In this document: positions 19,325 through 27,867 of the stretch, piece by piece
Numbering within the stretch: position 1 is the first letter of the stretch
Layout: every line of letters begins with the position of its first letter
Assembly: GCA_964651825.1 (NCBI GenBank)
Contig: CAZYWK010000001.1
Span: forward strand, 62,001 to 126,000
Direction: 5' to 3'
DNA length: 64,000 bases
DNA from: Sva-07 sp964651825
GTDB lineage: Bacteria; Actinomycetota; Acidimicrobiia; Acidimicrobiales; Ilumatobacteraceae
Made by a program: the position numbers and the translations under genes
The notes under the pieces: model-generated
Database searches by the model: none
What the model was told of the DNA's origin: nothing
What the model saw: only the letters and a program-made list of their open reading frames with translations

Positions 19325-20779
19325 ATGGGCAAGCCGACTGGATTTCTCGAGTGGTCGCGAGCGCTGCCGGCGCGGCGGCCGGTGCCGGTGCGGTTGCGCG
19401 ACTGGAACGAGGTGTACGAGCCGTTCGACCGTGACGAGCTCAATCACCAGGCCGGTCGCTGCATGGACTGCGGCATCCCGTTCTGCAACAACGGCTGCCC
19501 GCTCGGCAACCTGATCCCGGACTGGAACGACCTCGTCTACCGCGAGCACTGGCGCGATGCCATCGAGCGCCTGCACGCCACGAACAACTTCCCCGAGTTC
19601 ACCGGGCGCCTGTGCCCGGCGCCGTGCGAGTCGGCGTGCGTGCTCGGCATCAACCAGGATCCGGTCGCCATCAAGCAGGTCGAGGTCGAGATCATCGACC
19701 GGGCGTGGGACGAGGGCTGGGTCGTGCCGCAGGTCCCGTCGGTTCGCACCGGCAAGCGCGTCGCCGTGATCGGGAGCGGCCCGGCCGGCCTCGCCGCCGC
19801 GCAGCAGTTGACCCGCGCCGGCCACGAGGTGGTCGTGCTGGAACGGGCCGATCGCATCGGCGGGCTGCTGCGCTACGGCATCCCCGAGTTCAAGATGGAG
19901 AAGCGCCACATCGATCGTCGCCTCGCGCAGATGGAGGCCGAGGGCACCGAGTTCCGCACGAACGCGGTCGTCGGGGAGACGGTCGACATCGAGGTGCTCC
20001 GGGCGTCGCACGATGCGATCGTTCTCGCGTGCGGGGCGACCGACTGGCGCGATCTCCCGATCCCCGGCCGCGAGCTGGATGGCATCCACCAGGCGATGGA
20101 GTTCCTGCCGCTCGCCAACCGGGTGCAGCTCGGCGACCTCGACGCGTCGCCGATCGACGTCAACGGCAAGCACGTCGTGATCATCGGCGGTGGCGACACC
20201 GGCGCCGACTGCCTGGGCACGTCGCACCGCCAGGGCGCGGCGTCGGTGACGCAACTGGAGATCATGCCCCGCCCGCCCGAGACCCGGTCGTCCGGCAACC
20301 CGTGGCCGCAGTACTCGATGATCTACCGGGTCAGCTCGGCCCACGAGGAGGGTGGTGAGCGCCTGTACAGCGTGAACACCGAACGCTTCCTCGACGACGG
20401 CAACGGCCGGGTGCGGGCGCTGCTGATCCACGAGGTCGAGATGGTCGACGGGAAGTTCACCAAGATCGAGGGCACCGACCAGGAGCTGCCGGCCGACTTC
20501 GTGTTCCTGGCCATGGGCTTCCTCGGCCCGGAGCACGGTTCGTGGCTCGACAACCTCGAGGTCGACTACGACGCGCGCGGCAACGTCGCCCGCGACGACC
20601 GGTACATGAGCTCGCAGCGTGGCATCTTCGTCGCCGGCGACATGGGTCGTGGCCAGAGCCTGATCGTGTGGGCGATCGCCGAGGGCCGCGCCTGCGCGGC
20701 CGGCGTCGATGCCTACCTCATGGGTGAGACCCGTCTCCCGTCGCCCGTCCGCCCCACGGACCGCCCCCTCATGCCCTGA
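19325..20779 (+). CDS. gltD: glutamate synthase small subunit
   Basis: Supplies electrons from NADPH to GltB. The 484-residue protein begins with an N-terminal Fe-S domain, CMDCGIPFCNNGCPLGN and CPAPCESACVLGI, giving the cysteines for two [4Fe-4S] clusters. A FAD-binding GSGPAGLAAAQQL (about residue 150) and a second dinucleotide fold IIGGGDTGADCLG for NADPH follow, then a C-terminal GDMGRGQSLIVWAI for FAD. Normal length. AAGGAAGAG precedes the ATG by about 6 nt. It forms an operon with gltB; a 13-bp palindrome (20785-20797) follows its stop. Confidence 0.96.
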   Translation: MGKPTGFLEWSRALPARRPVPVRLRDWNEVYEPFDRDELNHQAGRCMDCGIPFCNNGCPLGNLIPDWNDLVYREHWRDAIERLHATNNFPEFTGRLCPAPCESACVLGINQDPVAIKQVEVEIIDRAWDEGWVVPQVPSVRTGKRVAVIGSGPAGLAAAQQLTRAGHEVVVLERADRIGGLLRYGIPEFKMEKRHIDRRLAQMEAEGTEFRTNAVVGETVDIEVLRASHDAIVLACGATDWRDLPIPGRELDGIHQAMEFLPLANRVQLGDLDASPIDVNGKHVVIIGGGDTGADCLGTSHRQGAASVTQLEIMPRPPETRSSGNPWPQYSMIYRVSSAHEEGGERLYSVNTERFLDDGNGRVRALLIHEVEMVDGKFTKIEGTDQELPADFVFLAMGFLGPEHGSWLDNLEVDYDARGNVARDDRYMSSQRGIFVAGDMGRGQSLIVWAIAEGRACAAGVDAYLMGETRLPSPVRPTDRPLMP

Positions 20780-20784
20780 TGAGC

Positions 20785-20797
20785 TCACACGGTGTGA
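20785..20797. repeat. 13-bp perfect palindrome after gltD
   Basis: TCACAC G GTGTGA is symmetric around the central G, 5 bp past the gltD stop. It is short for a terminator and may instead be a protein-binding site upstream of the LysM gene. Confidence 0.35.
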
Positions 20798-20812
20798 CGT
20801 GGGGCTCGGGGG

Positions 20813-20851
20813 TTGACCTGACGTTCGGTGTGCGCTAACAGCGCGTACGCT
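20813..20851 (+). promoter_or_regulatory. promoter region of the LysM lipoprotein gene
   Basis: Two readings fit. TTGACC (20813-20818) with TAACAG (20836-20841) has 17-bp spacing. TACGCT (20846-20851) sits 8 nt before ATG 20860, like other leaderless starts here. An inverted repeat GCGCT-AAC-AGCGC (20832-20844) overlaps the first -10 and could bind a regulator. Confidence 0.4.
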
Positions 20852-20859
20852 GGGATGCC

Positions 20860-21531
20860 ATGTCGAAGACCGCGTCTCCCAACGACCGTCGCGGCGGGCG
20901 CCGCCTCGCCGCCGTTGCCTGCCCCGTGATCGCCGGAGCGCTGCTGCTCGCGGCGTGCGGGAGCGGGTCCGACGAGGGAGCGACGCAGTCGACGATACAG
21001 CTCAGCCAGGGCTCGACGGCCTTCATCGTCCGTGCTCCGGCCACCACGCTCGCGCCCGAAGCAACGCCGGCCGAGGGTGGCATCTCCACCGCCGCGCAGG
21101 ACTACACGGTGCAGGCCGGTGACTATCCGCTCAAGATCGTCGCCGACTTCGGTATCACGCTCGACGAGCTCGTCGCCTTCAACGAGTGGGCCAGCTACAA
21201 AGAGTTCCCGGGGATCGGCTCCGTCATCAAGATCCCGCCGAACGCGATCCTTGGCGGTGCCGGCACCACCACGACGATCGCTGGGGCGACCGCCGGTGGC
21301 GAGACCGCGAGCGGCACGGAGACGGCCACCCCGGCGGCGACGCTCCCCGACTCGGGCGACAACTGCGGCGTGGGCGAGCACATCGTGAAAGACGGCGACC
21401 TGCCGATCAGGCTGGCCAAGCAGTACGACGTCACGCTCGAGGCACTGAACGCGGCGAACGCCAGCAATCCGGCCTACCGGCAGTTCATCATCGGCCAGAC
21501 GATCTACATCCCCAGCAAGACCGACTGCTGA
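20860..21531 (+). CDS. lipoprotein with two LysM domains
   Basis: A 223-residue exported lipoprotein. A basic N-terminus and hydrophobic stretch end in the lipobox LLAAC (Cys33). Two LysM peptidoglycan-binding modules follow: YTVQAGDYPLKIVADFGITLDELVAFN to VIKIPP (~81-127) and HIVKDGDLPIRLAKQYDVTLEALNAAN to IYIP (~170-219), joined by a Thr/Ala/Gly-rich linker. It probably anchors to the membrane and binds peptidoglycan; no catalytic domain is present, so a structural or scaffolding role is likely. It is convergent with the MBL hydrolase gene. Confidence 0.85.
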   Translation: MSKTASPNDRRGGRRLAAVACPVIAGALLLAACGSGSDEGATQSTIQLSQGSTAFIVRAPATTLAPEATPAEGGISTAAQDYTVQAGDYPLKIVADFGITLDELVAFNEWASYKEFPGIGSVIKIPPNAILGGAGTTTTIAGATAGGETASGTETATPAATLPDSGDNCGVGEHIVKDGDLPIRLAKQYDVTLEALNAANASNPAYRQFIIGQTIYIPSKTDC

Positions 21532-21562
21532 GCCACACCGCCAGCCAACACGGCGCCGTACC

Positions 21563-21631
21563 TCGTGCGTTCGGGGACGGGGCCAGAACGCACGGGTCGT
21601 TCGTTTGGGGTCGGGGCCAGAACGCACGGGG
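21563..21631. repeat. dispersed repeat, family A, two tandem copies
   Basis: Two near-identical units (21563-21596 and 21597-21631) share GGGGCCAGAACGCACGGG. The ends TCGTGCGTT and AACGCACG are inverted, so each unit can fold into a hairpin with a GC-rich loop. It fills most of the gap between the convergent LysM and MBL genes, and its complement matches the copies at 5828-5853 and 50161-50197. Confidence 0.6.
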
Positions 21632-21649
21632 CGCGGCGAATCGAGCCGG

Positions 21650-22333
21650 TCAGCGGAGGCCGTCGAAGACGAAGTTGGTCTCCTTGACCAGCTCCATCGT
21701 CGCGCTGCTGGCCACCGAGTAGCGGTGGCCGGGGAACAGGATCGTGTCGTCGGGAACCTCGGCGAGGCGGCGCAGGCTCTGAGCCATCTGCGACGGGTCG
21801 GATCCCGGCAGATCGGTGCGCCCACAGCCTTCGAGGAACAGCGTGTCGCCGGCGACGAGGCGACCGTCGACGAGGAAGCACTGGCTGCCGGGTGTGTGGC
21901 CCGGCGTGTGGAGGAGCGAGATGTCGACGCCGCCGACGGTCACGACGTCGCCGGAGTCGTGCTCGACGAAGTGGCTCGGATCGACACCCGTCGACTTGGA
22001 CACCCATTCGGATTCGTCGCGCTGCAGATGGATCGGACAGTCGACCCGGTCGAGCAGTGCGGCGATGCCCTCGATGGTGAGGCCCATCATCGATCCACCC
22101 ACGTGGTCGGGGTGGTAGTGCGTGACCAGCACGCCGCTCACGGTCATGTCGTCGGCCGCCAGGGTGTCGACGAGCTCGTTCACCGCGTACGCCGGATCGA
22201 CGAGTAGGCACTCGCCCGTCGCCCGATCGCCGATGGCGTACACGAAGTTCACCATCTGCGAGGCGAGCTGATCGCCGACGGCGAAGTCGCGGCCAGACAG
22301 GAGCTGGCGGAAGTAGAGGTCGGTGTCGGTCAT
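21650..22333 (-). CDS. MBL-fold metallo-hydrolase (glyoxalase II / persulfide-dioxygenase-like)
   Basis: A 227-residue metallo-beta-lactamase fold enzyme. The metal motif is intact: THYHPDHVGG, then His in LLHTPGHTPGS, Asp in LVAGDTLFLEGCGRTDLPG and the last His in FPGHRYS. The GCGRTDLPG(S)DP segment is common to the ETHE1/persulfide-dioxygenase and related hydrolase branch, so thioester hydrolysis or a sulfur role is possible; which one is undecided. ATG 22333 is used; an ATG two codons upstream (22339) is equally possible. It diverges from the ProA-like gene by only 12-18 bp. Confidence 0.85.
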   Translation of the reverse strand: MTDTDLYFRQLLSGRDFAVGDQLASQMVNFVYAIGDRATGECLLVDPAYAVNELVDTLAADDMTVSGVLVTHYHPDHVGGSMMGLTIEGIAALLDRVDCPIHLQRDESEWVSKSTGVDPSHFVEHDSGDVVTVGGVDISLLHTPGHTPGSQCFLVDGRLVAGDTLFLEGCGRTDLPGSDPSQMAQSLRRLAEVPDDTILFPGHRYSVASSATMELVKETNFVFDGLR

Positions 22334-22338
22334 CGGCA

Positions 22339-22344
22339 TACGCT
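22339..22344 (+). promoter_or_regulatory. leaderless -10 hexamer TACGCT for the ProA-like gene
   Basis: TACGCT is followed by exactly 7 nt and ATG 22352. It overlaps the start of the divergent MBL gene, so the two promoters must interleave. Confidence 0.6.
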
Positions 22345-22351
22345 TTCGGTC

Positions 22352-23887
22352 ATGGCCATCGCTGACATCCTGGCACCGCCAGCCCGGCTCCACACCGCGC
22401 TGACCCACCTCGATGCCGGCCAGCCCATCGTGTTCGGCGGCGACCGGGTGGTCGAGGTCGACGCCGCGCTCGCCGCGGCGTTCGAGCCGGGTGACCGGCT
22501 CGTCGTCGTCCAGTCGACCGGGGCGCTGCTGCACATCACGTCGCGCGTGGCCGCGGTGGTCGACACCGCCGTGACGTCGGCCGTGGATGCGTTCGCCGAA
22601 CTGGCGGCGTGCGACGACGCGGCGATCGAGGAGTTCTTCGACCACTTCGCACAACTGCTCGCCGACGATGTGGCCTTCGCTCCGATCGCAGTAGCCAACG
22701 CGGCCGACGTGGCAGCAGCCGCGGCAGCCGGACGCTCGACGACACGGCTCACACTGGGCGAGCGGATGCGGGCGGACATGATCGCCGGCTTGCGAACCTG
22801 GCGAGACCAGCCCGGCGATCGCAACACGATCGAGCGCACGATCCGCCACGACGGCTGGTCGGTCGAGGCGCGGCGGGCGCCGCTCGGTGTGGTCGGCTTC
22901 GTGTTCGAAGGCCGCCCGAACGTCTTCGCCGACGCTTGCGGCGTGCTGCGGTCGGGCAACTCGGTCGTGTTCCGCATCGGCTCCGACGCCCTCGGCACGG
23001 CCAAGGCGATCGTGGAGCACGCACTCGACCTCGCGCTGGCATCGGCCGGGCTCCCTGCAGGCGTGGTGCAGCTGATCGCCGAGCCGGCGCGGTCGGCCGG
23101 GCACGCCCTGTTCGACGACCGGCGCCTGGCGCTGGCCGTGGCCCGCGGTTCGGGCGCGGCGGTGGCCGAGCTCGGCGCGGTCGCCGCGCAGGCCGGCACG
23201 CCCGTCAGCCTCCACGGCACGGGCGGGGCCTGGATGATGGTGGGTGAGCACGCCGACCTCGACGTGCTGGAGGCTTCGATCGTCAACTCGCTCGACCGCA
23301 AGGTGTGCAACACACTGAACGTCTGCGCGATCCCGAAGTCGAGGGTGGCCGACGCGATGCCGGCCTTCCTCCGAGCGCTCGACACGGTTGCGGCACGGGG
23401 GGCCGCGGTGCGCCTGCACGTCGTCGCCGGCTCGGAGGGATGGATCCCCGACGAGTGCTTCGAGCGCCGGGTCGACGTGCAGCGCGCCGGGGGGCCGAGC
23501 ACCGAGCCGTTCGTGTCGACGATCGACGAATCCGAGCTGGCCACCGAGTGGGAGTGGGAGGCCTCGCCCGAGCTGACCGTCGTCGTCGTCGACGACGTGG
23601 CCGACGGCGTGGCGCTGTGCAACCGGCACAGCCCGAACTTCGTCGCGTCGGTCGTCACCGCCGACCGGGCCGAGTTCGAAAGGTGCTATCAGGCGCTCGA
23701 CACGCCGTTCACCGGCGACGGGTTCACCCGGTGGGTCGACGGCCAGTACGCGCTCGACCGTCCGGAGCTGGGTCTGGCGAACTGGCAGACCGGTCGGCTG
23801 CTCGGCCGGGGAGCGATCCTGTCCGGCGACAGCGTGTACACCGTCCGCTACGTGGCGACCGTCACCGATCCATCGGTTCATCGCTGA
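22352..23887 (+). CDS. ProA-like aldehyde dehydrogenase (gamma-glutamyl phosphate reductase family)
   Basis: A 511-residue member of the ProA branch of aldehyde dehydrogenases, which reduce gamma-glutamyl phosphate to glutamate semialdehyde. Family signatures: APLGVVGFVFEGRPNVFADA and LRSGNSVVFRIGSDAL (NADPH site), and DRKVCNTLNVCAIPKS with the catalytic Cys. It is about 90 residues longer than usual ProA (410-430) because of an N-terminal extension (residues ~1-95), which contains a short beta-rich stretch AFEPGDRLVVVQSTG. The C-terminus ILSGDSVYTVRYVAT departs from typical ProA. It may be a divergent paralog with another acyl-phosphate substrate; no proB is nearby. The promoter TACGCT fixes the start at 22352. 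Confidence 0.75.
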   Translation: MAIADILAPPARLHTALTHLDAGQPIVFGGDRVVEVDAALAAAFEPGDRLVVVQSTGALLHITSRVAAVVDTAVTSAVDAFAELAACDDAAIEEFFDHFAQLLADDVAFAPIAVANAADVAAAAAAGRSTTRLTLGERMRADMIAGLRTWRDQPGDRNTIERTIRHDGWSVEARRAPLGVVGFVFEGRPNVFADACGVLRSGNSVVFRIGSDALGTAKAIVEHALDLALASAGLPAGVVQLIAEPARSAGHALFDDRRLALAVARGSGAAVAELGAVAAQAGTPVSLHGTGGAWMMVGEHADLDVLEASIVNSLDRKVCNTLNVCAIPKSRVADAMPAFLRALDTVAARGAAVRLHVVAGSEGWIPDECFERRVDVQRAGGPSTEPFVSTIDESELATEWEWEASPELTVVVVDDVADGVALCNRHSPNFVASVVTADRAEFERCYQALDTPFTGDGFTRWVDGQYALDRPELGLANWQTGRLLGRGAILSGDSVYTVRYVATVTDPSVHR

Positions 23888-23923
23888 CAGTCGCGGCGCG
23901 GAGCGTGACCCCGAGCGAACGGA

Positions 23924-25972
23924 TCAGGTCCAGACGCCGTTGATGTCGACGATGACGTGCGTGGTCTCCGACGACGTGATGCACACCGCCCCGTCGGCCG
24001 ACAGCTTGACGTTCGCCCCGTTGGCCACCGGCGCCGGGTCGAGGTAGTTGACGTTCGACACGTCGGAGGACGCACCGCACGGCACCGCCCGCAGCCAGCC
24101 GCTCGCCGGGCCGTCGAGTGCGACGAGGTTCAGGCTTGCGCCCTTGACGCCGGCCGGGATGCCGCGACTGCCGGCTACCTGAACCCGCAACACCGCTCCG
24201 GCCTGGAGCGGCCGCCCGGGATTCACCGGGTTCAACATCTCCTGGTAGCTCCGCGTGTCGGCGATCCGGATCGGGTTCAGCGCGAGGAACTGGTGGCCGC
24301 CTGACGATCCGAAGTAGCCCGTGATGTCGACGATCACCTGGGTGGTGATGCTCGACGTGATGCAGATCGTGCCGTCAGCGGCCGTCGGCACGATCACCGA
24401 GTTCGCCCGCACCCCGCCGGCGCGGACGTTGACGTTCGACACGTTCGGCTCCGCGGCGTCGCACGGGAACGCGCGGATCCAACCCTCGGAGCTGGCATCG
24501 GCAGCGGTCAGGTTGAGGGCGACGGCATCACTGCCGACCGGCGCCGGGCTGGAGCCACCCTCCACTCCCACTCGCAGCACCGAACCCGCGGTCAGCGCAC
24601 CCGTCTGGCGCGTGTCGAGGAGGCGGCGCGGATCGACGGGCACGAACGTCGAGCGGCCCGACGGCGCCGTGTAGCCGTTCACGTCGATGAGCACGTGAGC
24701 GCCCGCGTACGAGTACAGGCACAGGGCGCCACGGTCCAGCGGAACGACAGCCTGGTTGGCGACCGCCTCGCCGGTTCCGTAGTTCAGGGTGGAGACCTGC
24801 GGCGCCTCGGCCGAGCAGTTGTAGATCGTCAGGTAGCCGGGCCCGTCCGGCTCGGCGACCGTGAAGTTGGCGCTCACGGCCGTGAGGTCGCCCGGGAGCC
24901 CCTGGGTGCCGGCGACCTGGACGCGCACCGCTCGGCCGGCCGGCACACGAGTCAGCACGTGGCCGACCCGGGAGTCGGCGAAGCGGAACGGTGTCACGGA
25001 TCGGAACGCCGTCGGAGCGCCGAGCGGCGAGGTGCTCGCGACGGGCGCCTCGGCCGGCACCAGGGGGGCGTTCGGATCGACGTTGAACGTCCAATTCGCG
25101 GGGCCGGCGTTCGAGCTCACCGACACGCTGTACTGGCCGGCGACAAGGGGGCCGTCGGGCACGATCGCAATGGCGTTGTCGCCACCCAGGATCGAGCTGG
25201 CGATGCCGGTCGTGTTGCCACCGTGGAGCACGCACGTGGTGACCGGGCCGTTGGGGCCGGTGAGCGTGGCGCTGGCGCTCGAGACACCCGTCGGCATCAG
25301 GGCGAGGAGCGGAAGGCCGACGGTGCGGCCCGACCAGCCGCAGAACGTCCTGGGATCCGGCGACTCGGCCACGAACTTGGTGAGGCGCGTCGTGGCGCCG
25401 TTGCCGGGGAACACGATCGGCGTCGCCGGCTTCGGGCCGGATGCCAGCCCGCGGATCACGTCGAGCGTGGCGGTCGAACGCCACGACGTGGTCGTCGGGT
25501 TGGTGGCGGTGGTGCACTGTCCGTACGACGTCTGGGTCAGGTTCGGCCGCAGGATCCCGATCGCGTGGAACGGCCCCGAGAGCCACAGCTCGAGGTGGGT
25601 CTGCGCCGTGGTCGACTCGACCGTCGACACCGCGACGTTGCCGGCGTTGCCGGCCTGGTCGCCGTCTGCGGTGTATCCGGCGGTGCCGGGCTGCTCGTCG
25701 TGGCCGATGCCGTTGAGCAGCATCCAGCACGAGTGGTTCCGTGTGCCGCTCGCCCATGCGCCGTTGGCGGCCACCGGTGCCAGCCCGGACTGCTGGCGGT
25801 AGATGTTGACGACCGACAGCCAGTCGTTCGGGTCGATTCCTGCCGCCTCGACGGGGGCATGCTCGGCGGTGACGGCGGCCGCACCGAGCCCCGACAGCAC
25901 AGCTGTGGCAACTGCGAGCCAGCGGAACGAGCGACTCGATCGGGCGGGTGGGTGGGTGTTGGTGCGTGACAT
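23924..25972 (-). CDS. secreted CAP/SCP-domain protein with three C-terminal repeats
   Basis: A 682-residue exported protein. A basic N-terminus and hydrophobic segment (17-44) end near VEA-AG, a Sec signal peptide. Residues ~50-180 form a CAP/SCP-like domain (WLSVVNIYRQQSGLAPV, HSCWMLLNGIGHDE, AGNVAVS, GPFHAIGILRPNL). A spacer with a possible Ig-like part follows (~230-300). Three ~110-residue repeats close the protein (326-434, 445-554, 565-682), each opening with (F/L/I)AD(S/T)R or LLDTR and ending in VIVDING or similar; such modules occur on actinobacterial surface proteins. Each repeat has paired Cys. ATG 25972 follows GGAGAACC. A surface-binding or adhesion role is likely; no catalytic residues are seen. 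Confidence 0.75.
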   Translation of the reverse strand: MSRTNTHPPARSSRSFRWLAVATAVLSGLGAAAVTAEHAPVEAAGIDPNDWLSVVNIYRQQSGLAPVAANGAWASGTRNHSCWMLLNGIGHDEQPGTAGYTADGDQAGNAGNVAVSTVESTTAQTHLELWLSGPFHAIGILRPNLTQTSYGQCTTATNPTTTSWRSTATLDVIRGLASGPKPATPIVFPGNGATTRLTKFVAESPDPRTFCGWSGRTVGLPLLALMPTGVSSASATLTGPNGPVTTCVLHGGNTTGIASSILGGDNAIAIVPDGPLVAGQYSVSVSSNAGPANWTFNVDPNAPLVPAEAPVASTSPLGAPTAFRSVTPFRFADSRVGHVLTRVPAGRAVRVQVAGTQGLPGDLTAVSANFTVAEPDGPGYLTIYNCSAEAPQVSTLNYGTGEAVANQAVVPLDRGALCLYSYAGAHVLIDVNGYTAPSGRSTFVPVDPRRLLDTRQTGALTAGSVLRVGVEGGSSPAPVGSDAVALNLTAADASSEGWIRAFPCDAAEPNVSNVNVRAGGVRANSVIVPTAADGTICITSSITTQVIVDITGYFGSSGGHQFLALNPIRIADTRSYQEMLNPVNPGRPLQAGAVLRVQVAGSRGIPAGVKGASLNLVALDGPASGWLRAVPCGASSDVSNVNYLDPAPVANGANVKLSADGAVCITSSETTHVIVDINGVWT

Positions 25973-26133
25973 GGTTCTCCGGCGGACGGTCGCGAGCGGT
26001 GGCCCGCCCGGCCTCGTATCGGTCATGTCCTGAGCTGTGTGGAGGGACTCCACGTGGTCTTGACGCAAAGTTGAGCACAACTTGAGCGCGACTTGAACGC
26101 GCCCGGCAACCTCTGGGGCGGCATCCTGGTGCG

Positions 26134-26961
26134 ATGCCGCTGCCGCCGCCGGACCCCACGACGTTCAGGCCGCCCGCGCCGCCGGCCCTCGTCGCACCGG
26201 CCTTCGTCGCGCCGACGTTCGCCGAGCCGAAGACGCCGGCACCGACGCTGCCGATCCGTGCCGCTGTCGGAGCGATTGCCGTGCTGACCGTGTCGCTGAT
26301 CGCGTCGAAGCTCTTACTGCAGGTGCTCGTCGACTTCGAGTGGCCACTACTCGTGTACGTGCTGCTCCTCGCCCTCGTCGGCTACGGCCCGTCGGTGTGG
26401 TGGTGCCGCTACGCCTGCCGGACGTGGGGGACCGGCAGGCTCGGCCCCGACATCGGGCTCGAGCCACGGTGGGCGGACATCGGGTGGGGCCCGGTGATCT
26501 GGCTCGGCGCCCTCGGCTGCCAGCTCGCTGTGGCCGCGCTCGTCATCGGGCTCGACGTGCCGATCTCGAACAACACCGACGGCATCACCGACCTCCAGAT
26601 CGACCGTACCTATGTCGTGTCGATCGTGATCACCGCCGTCATCGCCGCGCCGATCGTCGAGGAGATGGTGTTCCGTGGGGTCGTGCTCCGCAGCCTGCGC
26701 AGCCGCTTCAACGTCGTCGTCGCCGTCCTGCTGCAAGGGGTGCTGTTCGGCTGTGCCCACTTCGACCCGGCGCGAGGAACCGGCAACCTCGGCCTGGTGA
26801 TGGTGTTGAGCGGCGTGGGCATCGCGTTCGGGGCGGCCGCCGCCATGCTCCGGCGCATCGGGCCGACCATCGTCGCCCACGCGATCTTCAACGGCGCGGT
26901 GCTGCTCATCGTGCTCACCGGCGTCGCCGATCGTCTCCAGGACGCCGTCTTGGTCCCGTAA
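26134..26961 (+). CDS. CPBP-family intramembrane metalloprotease
   Basis: A 275-residue membrane protein of the CAAX-protease/Abi (CPBP) family. A proline-rich cytoplasmic N-tail (~1-40) precedes several hydrophobic helices. The catalytic residues are intact: EEMVFRG at 176-182 (two Glu), His209 in FGCAHFD and a late His in VAHAIFNGAVL. Members process prenylated peptides or membrane proteins, or confer bacteriocin self-immunity; the substrate is unknown. Divergent from the CAP protein gene and convergent with panC. There is no bacteriocin cluster next to it. Confidence 0.85.
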   Translation: MPLPPPDPTTFRPPAPPALVAPAFVAPTFAEPKTPAPTLPIRAAVGAIAVLTVSLIASKLLLQVLVDFEWPLLVYVLLLALVGYGPSVWWCRYACRTWGTGRLGPDIGLEPRWADIGWGPVIWLGALGCQLAVAALVIGLDVPISNNTDGITDLQIDRTYVVSIVITAVIAAPIVEEMVFRGVVLRSLRSRFNVVVAVLLQGVLFGCAHFDPARGTGNLGLVMVLSGVGIAFGAAAAMLRRIGPTIVAHAIFNGAVLLIVLTGVADRLQDAVLVP

Positions 26962-26994
26962 TGCTCGCAGGCGAGGGAAGCGGTGGCCGAGCCG

Positions 26995-27867
26995 TCAGGA
27001 AAAGACGGCGCGGTTGTCGATGAGGCGGACGTCGCCGAAGAACACGGCGGTGGCGATGCGAACCCGATCCCGCGGATGGGTGCGGAGGTCGGTCACCGCC
27101 GTGAGGTCGACGGCGTCGAACAGCTCGACGTAGTCGACGCGAGCCAGCGGCTCGCCCGCAAGCACGCCCAGCGCCTGCTCGACGACCTGCGCCGGATCGA
27201 TCTCGCCGTCGGTCGCCGCGGCGATCGCGGCGTCGAGGCAGCGGGGCACGGCGACCGCGGCCGCACGTTCAGCGACCGACAGTCGGGTGTTCCGGCTGGA
27301 CAGCGCGAGGCCGTCCGGCTCGCGGACGATCGGGTGGCCGACCACCTCGACGCCGAGATCGAGATCGGCGGTGAACCGGCGCACGATCGCCAACTGCTGG
27401 AAGTCCTTCTCGCCGAACACGGCCACCTGCGGGCGGACCGCGGCGAAGAGCTTCGTCACCACCGTCGACACGCCGTCGAAGTGGCCGGGCCGCGCCGCGC
27501 CCTCCATCACGGTGGCGAGCCCGCCGACCCGGACGGTCGTCTGGAACCCCGACGGGTACATCGCGGCCGCCGTCGGCACGTACGCGGCGTCGACGGCCAG
27601 GTCGCCGAGAACGTCGAGATCGGAATCGATCGGGCGGGGATAGTGCTCGAAGTCGTCGGGCCGGTCGAACTGCAGGGGGTTGACGAAGATGGACACGACG
27701 ACCCGGTCGGCCAGGCGGCGAGCGTGTTCGATCAGCGCCACGTGGCCGAGGTGCAAGGCCCCCATCGTGGGCACGAGCGCGATCGTCGTGCCGCTACGGC
27801 GGTGCGCATCGGACCACGACGACATCTCGGTCGGCGTCGCGAGCACGGCAGTGGTGATCGCGGTCAC
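26995..27867 (-). CDS. panC: pantothenate synthetase
   Basis: Condenses pantoate and beta-alanine with ATP to pantothenate, a CoA precursor. The 290-residue sequence has the ATP-binding PTMGALHLGH, the QFDRPDDFEHYPRP segment, GEKDFQQL and the KMSKS-like ALSSRNTRLS. GTG 27867 is chosen because it overlaps the stop of the upstream P1 peptidase (GTGA), giving a coupled two-gene operon. The ATG 45 nt in (MSSWSD) is less likely. panB and panD are not in the window. Confidence 0.9.
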   Translation of the reverse strand: MTAITTAVLATPTEMSSWSDAHRRSGTTIALVPTMGALHLGHVALIEHARRLADRVVVSIFVNPLQFDRPDDFEHYPRPIDSDLDVLGDLAVDAAYVPTAAAMYPSGFQTTVRVGGLATVMEGAARPGHFDGVSTVVTKLFAAVRPQVAVFGEKDFQQLAIVRRFTADLDLGVEVVGHPIVREPDGLALSSRNTRLSVAERAAAVAVPRCLDAAIAAATDGEIDPAQVVEQALGVLAGEPLARVDYVELFDAVDLTAVTDLRTHPRDRVRIATAVFFGDVRLIDNRAVFS

